DNA of 64,000 nt from Acanthochlamys bracteata. Taxonomy: Eukaryota > Streptophyta > Magnoliopsida > Pandanales > Velloziaceae. The translations under genes and the position numbers were made by a program. Below the pieces are notes generated by a model, which had not been told where the DNA came from, ran no database searches, and saw only the letters and a list, made by a program, of their open reading frames with translations. Shown here piece by piece: positions 50,750 through 61,143 of the stretch (its first letter is position 1; every line of letters begins with the position of its first letter). Where the stretch lies: assembly GCA_019914995.1 (NCBI GenBank), contig CM034135.1, positions 2,916,501-2,980,500 of the forward strand, in the 5' to 3' direction.

Positions 50750-53700
50750 AGAGTAATAGTTTCTCTTTGCACTCTCTCGCATGATGATCTCGATAATAAT
50801 TAATTTGGTTTCTTTCATCCGATTTCTATCTCTTTCTTTTCCTCCCTCTCCTCTCTCTTTTAGATCGACCGTTTGTAGTTCTTTATTAATTGGCGGTGAG
50901 AGGGAATCGAAGAATTAGGAGTGTAAGTGTTTCCATAAATCTTTATAATTTTCTTGAAAGTTTCTCTAAATTTAGTTTGTGTTTTAGAGTTGCATGATCG
51001 GAATATATGTGAAGAAGCTGACAAGGTAGCATTATAGGTCAGGTGAGTTGCAGAGATCTCAAACTCTTATTGCGCACAGGTTATTCTTTTGGAGCTGTTC
51101 TTTGAAAAACGATGCACTCAGAGATTTGCTTCCTTCCTCTTTGAGAATAAATCCCAACACATTGCCACGATCGACATTGATTTCTTTCTATTACAAGCTA
51201 CATCAAACTTCTGAGAGAATTTCTTTTCTCTTCTTTTCAGAACCTTTCACTAGCTAGCCAAATCTAAAGAACTTTGGAAGTTTTAACGAAATTAAACTAG
51301 AAAGCATGAGTGACCTATCTTTCTTCAGTTTCTACGATTCTCTTCTTTCTGAATGGTCTCACGCACGTCTTTGTTGAACTATAAACTGCCATTCTTTTCG
51401 AAGAATTTTACCAGAATATCTTCAATTATTTCTTCAAAGTCTTCATAATTAGCTATTAAAAATCAACCTATAAATAGCTAATTAGGGATGATGCCTCGTC
51501 TTGATCGGCTCCTAATACTTTTCAAAATCATGATATAGAAGTAGCTAGCTAGGTTACTTCTTTATACATTGTTATTTTCTTAAGCAGTAAATCATACCGC
51601 AGCTAATGAATCTTGCTAGCTGTGTATACATTTCCTCTTTTTCCTTTCCAATTTTTCTACATTTTTTTGTGTACTACCTTATCTTTCAAAATATATAGCT
51701 TGCTGTTTATCTCCAATATGATCTTCTTTTAGTTGAAATTTTTTCTTCTTTTTTGACAAGTCAAGGCATTCATAAATCTGCACAAAACAAATCAATTGTT
51801 CATTCTAATATTCATCTCCGCACTCCACTTTTGATCCCTTCGGTCTTTCTTATGTCTTCATGTTAACTTGCTGCTATGTTTTTCTATTAATTTGCTTCCT
51901 AGGTCTGTTAAGTTCTTTCTTACTTTTGTTTTCTGACGAGAGGCAGACGCCACAGGCCGGACATGCGCCGACTACATGCATATGTCAGGTTATTGGTCCC
52001 CTTTCTTTGATTCTCCAGGCGTGCACCGGTTCCCTCCTTCACTCCATTGTTCAGTTAAGATCAGTTTCAGTTCTCTGATCGTCAATATTGTCAAACACCA
52101 GTCCGTAGAATAACTTCGATCTTTTTCAGTTTATTATTTCCATGGTTTAAAAATCAATCCTTTCAGGCGTCACTTACGATTTGAAATACATCACTTCTGT
52201 AGGTAGCGAGATGATCGATAGATAGAGACGTCTCTACTTCCATGCATCTCGTTTTTACTTCTTATAAAACTTTTTTTTTATGTAAACAGTGATACAAATC
52301 ACTTCTAGAGATTACATGTAGAACGCCTACCTTGAACAGATCTCACAAACCCTTTTAACACCTTTTCATTTTTAGCTATACCACATATAGATCTCAAGCT
52401 CGATTGTTTGCTAAGACTATTCATATGTTTCTTTCAAAGATCGGATGATATATTAATAATAAAGAGAGAAGAATCACTTCTGTTGTCTTCATGTGGCTGC
52501 TAGATCTCTCTATAACCAATTTGTTGATTGAGAAATTTTCTTTGGTTTAGTTTGGAGATGAATGTTAGAATGCGGCATGCGACTGTTCTGCATATATATA
52601 TAATATATTATTTGAAGTCATGTTTTTATTTGATGTAAAACATTCTTTTCTTCCTCATTGCTATTCTTCCGTTTCTTTCTTTGTTCTTGAAGAATTTACT
52701 CGGGATCGATTTCATAATATAGTTACTGCTGATCAGCGCTAAAACAGTGGAAAAGTAATCCTTCTTTTTGGTCCAGATTTTGCTTCATCTCCAATTGTTT
52801 ATTATTTCATTAAATTATTATAAATTATAATATAATGAGCAGTGGAAACAATAATGAGTAGAATTTTTTATTTATAGTCTTTTGGGGAATAGTTCATTCA
52901 AAGTTTTCTAAAGATAGTGAGATGCTATCTACGTGACGTCTACATGGGCCATGCATGCTATTCTTTTTTATTCTAATAGTATAATACATTTGTCAGAGAT
53001 TACGTCAAAATGCTTAGCTTCCTGCGGCTACTTTCTATTTTATACGTTATTATATACTGCATATAATTAATTGACTGCTCTAGTTGGAGTTTGTTTTATG
53101 TTAGTATACGAAGGAAGATGTCAAGCAGGTTCTTGTATTCCTAATCCCTTCTATTTGAATACACAAGAAAGGTTACAACAACATATACATATAAAGAGCA
53201 TTATAAATATAGACAAGCTAAAAGCATTGTTGCCATTCGATAAATTCATGCGTTTGCCAACTATTTCTCTTATAATTATGCCATTGCAGAGTTCTCGGGA
53301 AAATTTTACGTGGTTATATGTATAGGAGTAAGCTTGTAATCTTCACGACATGTTTTTATTTGGGTGTTTCGAGCAGGTTTAACAGAACATGGTTAACTAC
53401 TGCTTTTCTCGTTGATATTCATGTTAATGTCTAAGTTAATAAAATTGAAAGCATAACTCTTGTTGTTTTTACAATTTTTAAATTATTAGAGCTAGGGCGA
53501 CTCATAACAAGGAAAATTTGTCGAAACATAAGTGTTAGTTCAGTTAGTTAATTCAACTCTCTTGCTCGGACGAGGCAGGGCGTGAATTGAAAATTGAAAC
53601 TGAAACAAAACAGTGGGTTCAAGATTATCTAATGCTCCTTTTTGCATACGGTTAAAGAACTTGAAGTTAATTTGGAACATCTTTTGAGGCCCCACAGAAT

Positions 53701-53868
53701 CCAACATACTCTCTCCGAAACAGAGTCCCAGAAAAATCCACTCCGCTCCCTCGCACACCCTCTTCCTTACGTGAATATTTCCTTTCTCTACTCCCGCACC
53801 GACCCTTAATCTCTCTCCCAATTCCCAAACACCTCAAAAGCTCTCTAAAGTAGGTTTCCGTCTTCACC

Positions 53869-54108
53869 ATGTCGCCACCTTTTAACTGGCCCGGCGATTC
53901 CCTTCGCCACCGAAAACCCAATCTTCATCTCCGGCATTTGCTGCACTACCATTTGGCAGACCCTCCCTGCAGCTACTCCAATTTTCGAAGTACTTCCTGC
54001 AGTACCATTTGTCACTTTTGCAGGATCTCGTTGCTAGAATATCCAGATCATCCGACAATATTACCAAGTTTCTCAATCTCCACCAAGAACCATGTATGTC
54101 ACGGCGCC
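53869..54108 (+). other. Unassigned possible exon
   Basis: After a C/T-rich leader-like stretch (53690-53865), an ATG at 53869 opens a frame (MSPPFNWPGDSLRH) that continues to a GTAAGT-like donor at about 54113. Another frame through the same bases reads ARISRSSDNITKFLNLHQEP, which looks more protein-like. I do not recognise either. It could be the first exon of a broken or unknown gene; no matching downstream exon was found. Confidence 0.2.
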
Positions 54109-54344
54109 AATTGTAAGTATGTTATCTGTTTAAGAAATTATTTAATAAATTATGAAGCTTCTATCATTAATATTTCTGAACTCTTGAAAGGTTTGCAAAC
54201 ACGATGAAACTTGTAACTTTTCCTCCCGTAGGAAGGCAATGTGATACGCAACCAGAACCGAAAACTTGTGTTCTGCAACCAGAACCGGAAACACTGTTGG
54301 GCTTGGCCCATTCCCAAAGGGAATATTATGCGAAAAGTGAGACG

Positions 54345-54630
54345 CAAAAAGCTCTACAGATCTCCGTGTCGGCGACCATGTGGACACCGAGTCAAACCAG
54401 GTCCTATCGGAATCATCTCCAAAATTCACGGTCAGCCGTAGGATCATCTTCAATGTGGGTGGGACCCGATATGGGAAAAGCAAACCTAAAGATGCTCTGT
54501 TAGATCTCCGTATCACGACCGCCTGGACATCGAGTCAAACCACGTGGGTCCTACCAGAATCATCTGCTGAATGCACGGTCAGGAGATGCGATCTTCTCCA
54601 TGTAGGTCCTATAAAAAATGCAAGCTGTTG
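54345..54630. repeat. Tandem duplication with a period of about 144 bp
   Basis: The sequence starting AGATCTCCGTGTC at 54358 recurs as AGATCTCCGTATC at 54502. Shared blocks follow in order: CGAGTCAAACCA, GGTCCTA, AGAATCATCT or GGAATCATCT, and CACGGTCAG. The two copies differ by substitutions and a few gaps. A smaller repeat (GCAACCAGAACCG twice) lies just upstream, near 54248 and 54276. Confidence 0.7.
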
Positions 54631-55591
54631 AACAGTCTAACAGTTTCGAAGAGCCCATGTACAAGTACTAACCACTAGACGACAACGGGTGGTACATGTT
54701 AAGGTTCATTAATGTTGGTTGACTTCAGTGGAAAAGGCAAAGATAACCATTGAGGTTAACTACGTAAACGGTAAACCAACACTCAGAACTTGAACAAAGG
54801 TTAGACAAGCAATGATACGAATCTTGTACACCTACAGACATCCAGGCTCGACGACGGAGAATGGACAAGATGCGAATACAAGTTGTGTCCAAAATTTTTT
54901 GCAATTTTCAGAGGGGAAAGACAGTAGTAGCTAAACAGCTCTTGCTCCTGTGTAACACGCGCAATAGTGGGACTTTGGGCCTGACATGAACGAAAACAAG
55001 ATTCATGTGCTCCTGTGACTTGTCATATTCCTCTCTTTCCGTGAAAATCACAGGTTTTGAGATCTGGGGATTACATAAAAGCCAACATTTCTCGCCAACC
55101 TGAAGTCGAGATCAAAGTTTCTGCTCATCAGTCAGTCTTCCTCTTCTCAATATGCATCACCTTAGAGTCACAGACGCCTTTAGCGTGTAGAGAGAAGTAA
55201 ATAATAAACAGAGTAACCAGGGAACTTCTCGCATTCCTGATGACAATGTTCGATGGATCATCTTTATCTACGGTACCATGGCCAGATAAAATCTAAAATT
55301 CTAGTTAGTGTCTTAATTCAACTAGAAACAATACACATCAGTATAATTTGCTATTATATTGCATCAGAATGTAAGAAAACTACATCAAAGAAAAAGATGA
55401 GTGGACTTGGATTACAGTTAATTTTCAAGAAAAAAGGAAAAGAAAAACTCATAATGTTTAAAGCCCTCAAAGTAAATGGTATAATTTCTATATACAAAAT
55501 GGTAGCTTCGTTACTAGAGGTTGACGAACCAGCAATAACATAAATGAATCAACAAATTGCTATCATCTACTGTATAAGGGGCCACTTTTCA

Positions 55592-58500
55592 TCAGTTCCG
55601 GCGCCAGATACTCTTTTTAGCATCAACAAACTGTTCATGAGTATCCCAGTGAGGCAATACAAATAATGGATTTAACTTCTTTATCATTTCCATTGTCCTG
55701 CACCAGAACCCATCCTTCTGGTCTCAGCAGTCGGTCCATTTCAGCTTTCATGCATAATGTCACACCTGACAAAATTGCAGGTTTAGCAGAGTAGTAATAA
55801 AACAGAAGCATTAGAAAATTGTACCTCTTTGTGAGATTCTAAAAGAGAAAGCTGACATGAAGGAGATCCTAAGTCCGAGGATATGTATTAAAGGATTGGC
55901 ACCAGTCATGGTATACCCCAATGAGAACTCTATTAAAATTTGTTGATAAAGTATCAGGACCATGCATTGGCACTGTGTTTATTACCCACAGAGGTTCATC
56001 AATAATGGTGCAGCAAACCTGAAAGACGCATAATCAGTTTCAAGTTTGGCTTCCATTAAGGGAACATATGTTTTTTTAAATAGAATGAAAAAACTCAAGT
56101 ATGAATAGGGAATAAACAAAACTTAAACATAGTGATGAATTTCAGTAATTACATGCATGGTGGACAAAAGGGAATACTGTTCTTTCACCCTTGCTTCGTA
56201 AAGCAAAAGCAAGAAACCTATTTCTGCTGTGTGATATGATGTAAAACCAAAATTTCGAGAACTCACTCTCCACGTTCAGCGTTCATGTCCATCACATTGC
56301 GAATGCTAGACCAGTTGATTACATGATCACGCATGTACATGCTTGAAACAAGGTCACAAGGTTTCTCTCCAGTTTTCTGTGTCATCCAAAACCTTTTTAG
56401 TTAAACTACCATCTGAATTGTACGGTAGACTTGAAGGCCCATCATTCAGTCTTTCTGGCCTGGTAAACTCCTGATATTTGAGCAAGACAGCTACAAGAGG
56501 GTGTATACCAGTACATGAGAATAAATGACAGCATACACACAACTTAGTGCAACAAAAATACATCAATGCATCTCCAAAGTAAAGTCAACAAGGCCTACCA
56601 TGAAACAGTAGATCTGCTCTCCAAAGAGCATAAAGGTGGTACATCAGTTTTTCTCTTTCTATAACAAGTATTTGAGACAGGCTTCTGGTATATTACAACC
56701 CCAATACCAGAATCATCAGTTGATTTGACCACTGTTGTCCATCAAAGAGATTCTACAATGGCTACCATAGCTGCAGCAGGAGTCATGAAATAAAATCTTA
56801 GCATCTATACCTTAAAGTATAGACTAATTTTTCCAATGCAATTGTTCAGAGTAATAACAAATTACAAACGAAAGCAACAAGTAACTTTAAAAATTTAGAG
56901 AATGTGAAAGCTAAAATTAAGTTAAAGCAAACTAGTCTGCAATGCAGAAGGGAATCCTGAGATCAAATTACAATTATAATCTCCAAAAACATGTTAAATT
57001 TATTTGATGGCATCTTAGGAAAGTATTTTAGGACAATGGATCATTTAATTGTCATTTTAGTTCCCATGCTAATGCTGATCCTATAAAGATGACACACCCC
57101 AAGCACATGTAAGTCTGATGTTAAGCATATTGCTAGGACCTATGAGAATCGGTGACAACGAAATTATGTGCATTTTGCACTTTGCAATAACATTCTAGTT
57201 CAAGTGCTCGGCGTACCAGAGTTTTGTTTTGGTCAACAATGAAGAAGGAACATCTGCAACAACTAGAATAAAAAAAACAACCTCACTAACCATTCCGGAC
57301 TTCTCATGTTCTTGATCTTTAAGATAAACAGGTGTGGCAGACCAAACAAACTAACCTCCAGGCCTAAGAACCCAGTTGAGCTCCATTAATGGTTTGCCAC
57401 CTACATTAACAATGAGATGCAAAAATTCATAATGAAACATAAAAATGAGTAGTTTGAAAGTACTTGCACATGAATCTACAACCAATTGCTTGACTTACCA
57501 TCTCCATCCCCGTGGACTCTACATCGTGCACAGTGTCTCAAGTCAAATACATTGTCCGGAAAAGAAAGCTTTTGGGTTCCTATGACTGCAAGAAAAGATG
57601 GAATTCCCTGTCTAGAGCAAGCTGTATCTGAGCTTCATGCTCATCTTTTGGAGCAAATGACATTGTGAGGACATCTCTGTCCAGCAAGTGTTCACCAAAG
57701 CTAGTAACACCACAGTCAACATCTACAACAACTCTTGTGCACCAACAGTCCGCAGAATCTGTAAGCAAAGAGTTGAACCACATAGTGCAGTCATGCAGCA
57801 AGTAATTGTCTATGCTCGTACTTGATATCAACAATGTACCAATGATCAAAGCTAAACTTTTAAATTAGAGATAACAATGGCTTCGGAACAGATGGCATGA
57901 CGCGGTGTTAAATCAAAGCCATAGAATCAGGCTCCGGTTGAATGATTCCAATGCAGTACGTGGATAACTCTTACGACCTTGATCATGATAAGCACTTGTA
58001 TTGATGCATTTCATGTGTTGAAGAAATAGTAGGATTTACAGATCCAAAATAACTTCACTAAAGATAAGGATGCAAAAAGAGACATGAAATAAACCGAGAA
58101 GGACGATAAGAGAACAGTAATGACCTTCTCAAGGAATCAAACATAACTTGCAACTCCATATTTAAGTTGAGTCCTGCCTGCAGGAAAGACAAGATCATCA
58201 CAGAAATGCATACCCAGTTTTGGTCCTTCTTGTATTCCACCAGTTTAGGATGAGGGACATTATTATACCATATCTGAAAACAAAAGAGATTGCATACATT
58301 AATCTTCTGTGTATATTGACAGTCCACATATAATACTATACTCCTCAACTACCCACTAGAATTCTGAGAATTCCCCAATAGACTATTTCAGAAGCACTAC
58401 TCACACGCACCTGGCTATCTCCCAACAATGTGAAATGCAACATGCTCCTTTAGTTGATAATCATAGCAACATAAAGCTCCAACAAAACGAAATGCCAACC

Positions 58501-59020
58501 TATGGCTTCCTAAAGTTCTTCAATTTGCAAGGAGTTACTCCCAACATTGAAACAGAATAACATTTGCATGTATCATACTTAAGCTCCTTAACATTCTCAA
58601 GCAATTGAATCTCTAGATGTTCTAAGTCTCCTTAAAACACAAAGCAACCAATATGAACCACTAACAAAAAAACACACTGCTTTTTCTGACAACCATTTTC
58701 TTGAGTAACAACTAATGGAAATTCCTAAGGCGGCATAAATCTGCAATCCGGAACTGCTTAAATCCTCTACAAAGATCCAAACAATCTCATTAAAAGGCCA
58801 ATCATCTCACCTTGTCTCTGCTTTGCGGCCAAGGCTGGGGGACTCTATATCCTTGCCGCAACGGGACGGCACTTCGGCGCTGGTTCAGGGCAGTGCCGTT
58901 TTCTATGCTCCATACGTTTCTTCGATTTAAGCTTCTTAATCGCCTTCCTTTTATCCAGACACGGTATTTAATCCGCCGTCTCTTTCCATCCCGGAACTTC
59001 TTCCACACATACTCAAAACC
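55592..59020 (-). pseudogene. Decayed PMT-type methyltransferase gene (PMT23-28 group)
   Basis: Functional homologues are Golgi membrane proteins thought to methylate pectin. Matching pieces run in the correct order on the minus strand. 59020-58811: IPCLDK, KAIKKLKSKKRMEH, GYRVPQPWPQSRD, in different frames. 58276-58120: WYNNVPHPKLVEYKKDQNWV, then a frameshift and a stop. 57730-57540: [28 protein letters not shown], a frameshift, then HCARC. 57411-57300: GGKPLMELNWVLRPGG, FVWSATPVY. 56740-56600: SGIGVVIYQKPVSNTCY. 56460-56280: PERLNDGPSSLP, INWSSIRNVMDMNA. 56010-55860: LIGVYHDWCQSFNTYPRT then a stop. 55770-55592: EMDRLLRPEGWVLVQD, EMIKKLNP. Several introns are kept, so it is an unprocessed copy. 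The S-adenosylmethionine loop DVGCG has become DVDCG. The N-terminal membrane anchor exon is not found. Confidence 0.85.
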
Positions 59021-61143
59021 CTTCTCTTCTACCCTTCTCTTCTACTCGCTCTTGTGTTTGTTTCTTTTCATTCACTTGCTGCTCTCGTTGAAAATATCTT
59101 TACTCATTAAGCTCTAGGTTGTTCACAGTAAAACATGTACTCCTTGCCTACTGTTACTTTACTATTTCCTAGTTTACTTTAGCTTTTTGTTCGTACCATT
59201 GCCGCCGGTGAAGCAAAAGATATCTTCTTTCTGCTTCATTATCTCTTTTACTGGTTTCTCCTCGCAGAAGAAATAACAAGCAGGAAGAAATGGTGAACGG
59301 AGAAAGAGTGAAATGTGTTGGGAGCGAGAGGAGTGGTTGATCCATAAAGTTCTTTGCTACTGTTGGTTTCAGTTTATCATTATTCAACAGTTATAGACAG
59401 GATCCTATTCATCTGGGTTTTAGAGATGTCGTAAAACGGTTCATAAAAAGAATATTATTCAGAAAACTATAATTATAAGCCATTGTTCGAAATCAACTAA
59501 TCAAGAAACAAGTAAAAGCCGAAGCACGGAGTAGCCATTACCACATAGAGTTTAGAGATTCGAGACAAGACAGTGAGTGTGGGTATATATCTATACTATA
59601 CACTTTTCTTAAATATATCAGAAATTTTATCGCTGAGCTTTCTTCTTGTTGTTCTTGTTGCGAGTTTCACAGCCCTCACTTTTTACGTGAACCTCTTCGC
59701 AACCTTCTGACTATAGATGCAAAAATGGTCGGACCGGATTGGCCCGATTTTATTTTTCACGATTCGGCCCGACCTATATATCCGGTATATATTTAAAATT
59801 TATATAAAAAATAAAAAAAAAATTTTAAGATAAAAATAAAAAATAAATATTTTTTATTTTCTAAAATTTATTTTTTAATAATATAAAAATATTTTTTGTT
59901 GAAATTTGATCTGGTGAACGATTAATTTTGACCAGATCAACGGTCCATATTGACCGATCAACGTTGACTGATCAATATGAACAGTAATCGGATGAACGAA
60001 CCGCCCGACAGGCCAACATAGTCGGCCCATCCTACCCGTAGGATCGGGCCAAGCCGGCATATTTTTGTCACAGTTCACCAGACCAGGCGGGCCGATAGCC
60101 GGACAAAAAACCGGCCCATTTGGCCCGGCCCATATTTACACCTCTACTTCTGACCAACAATATCAATCCATTCCTGCACCAACTTTGAACGCGCCGAACT
60201 ACTATGTATCCTTCATACTTAGGGCATATTTACATACGCTTTAAATTCGATTTTTTGGGATAAAACTTTCACTTTTGATAGCCACACTTTAAAACTACAA
60301 AATCTAATATGAATTTCACTTTTAATAATAAATAAATACAAACATTAACCTCATTTTTACTAATTATTTTTGAAATACTTCACTTTTCAAAACTTGCTTC
60401 CTAGAAACTCCTCTTCCACGAAAAATAAACGTAACCTTAATGTAAACGGCGGATCAATCACACTTGCCAACACTACCAAATGCTTCAAGAAATCCAAGTT
60501 TCCTCCCACCAATGTAGCATAACAAGAACTCCATAAACTTCAATCAAAATTCCTCATTCTCTATTAAATAACACATCTCGATTACTCTTCTTGAAAAATA
60601 CTTGACAGATCCCCGATATCGCAGCTGCAGCTTCTACTGCAGATAGTTCGTACTTGGTAAGTGAGAACACCTGCTGTCAGTTGGAGAGTTCATAAGTGAC
60701 CTGACAGCAGCGGAAAGTCACATAGAAAACTTATACCAGTATTTAGAGAATTGCACACTGCAAATTCATAAGTAACATCACAATAGACTTTCATCAATTT
60801 AAATATTTCTGACCCTCTTATGCAAACAGTTTTGTTGCTATCAGCACATTGAGACTTCAAACAAAACAAATTATCCATCTTTCTTGCAAAAATATTCCAA
60901 AAGATCAGATAACTGGGGACTCCCTTGAAGATCGACTTCTCCCATTCTAGATAGGTTCTAGGATACTTCTGACAAAATTTTGCAAGCATTCATTCATGGA
61001 CACAGCAGTTGTTAACCAAAGGGAATATCAAACAAACATAGAGGTCACCTAAGATGAAAATTCTATAACCTTAAATAGGTGCAGCAACGGTCCTCAAAAT
61101 CATGCTGCTCTCACCTATATACTTGACTACCAAATGTAGGCTC
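59021..61143. other. Spacer between the PMT pseudogene and the phosphatase gene
   Basis: Apart from the hAT-type element at 59712-60146, no feature was recognised. A T-rich stretch follows the pseudogene edge (59020-59110). The right end should contain the 3' untranslated region of the phosphatase gene. Confidence 0.4.
59712..60146. mobile_element. Non-autonomous hAT-type DNA transposon with 8-bp target duplication
   Basis: The 435-bp element is bordered by identical 8-bp direct repeats CTTCTGAC (59704-59711 and 60147-60154). Its ends are inverted: TATAGATGCAAAAATGG on the left and, in reverse, TAGAGGTGTAAATATGG on the right (13 of 17 match). Both ends continue into GGCCCG-rich sequence. The middle has an AT-rich part and a palindromic part built on TTGACCGATCAACG-like units. 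An 8-bp duplication and TAGNG-type ends are typical of the hAT superfamily. There is no transposase. Confidence 0.85.

Larger units (their letters stand above)
50750..55591. other. Long spacer downstream of LSH
   Basis: The first few hundred bases are the LSH 3' region. No gene was recognised with confidence in the rest. Two items stand out: an unexplained open stretch at 53869-54108 and a tandem duplication at about 54345-54630. Open frames at 51048, 51860, 53071 and 55253 have no motif that I recognise. Confidence 0.4.

Noticed and set aside
59875..60078. Minus-strand 67-residue open frame rich in Pro, Trp and Gly
   Set aside because: It lies entirely inside the hAT-type element and arises from its GGCCCG and GATCAA repeats.
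60690..60989. 99-residue minus-strand frame downstream of the phosphatase gene
   Set aside because: It is close to the phosphatase stop codon and in its orientation, so it is more likely 3' untranslated or spacer sequence; no motif was recognised.
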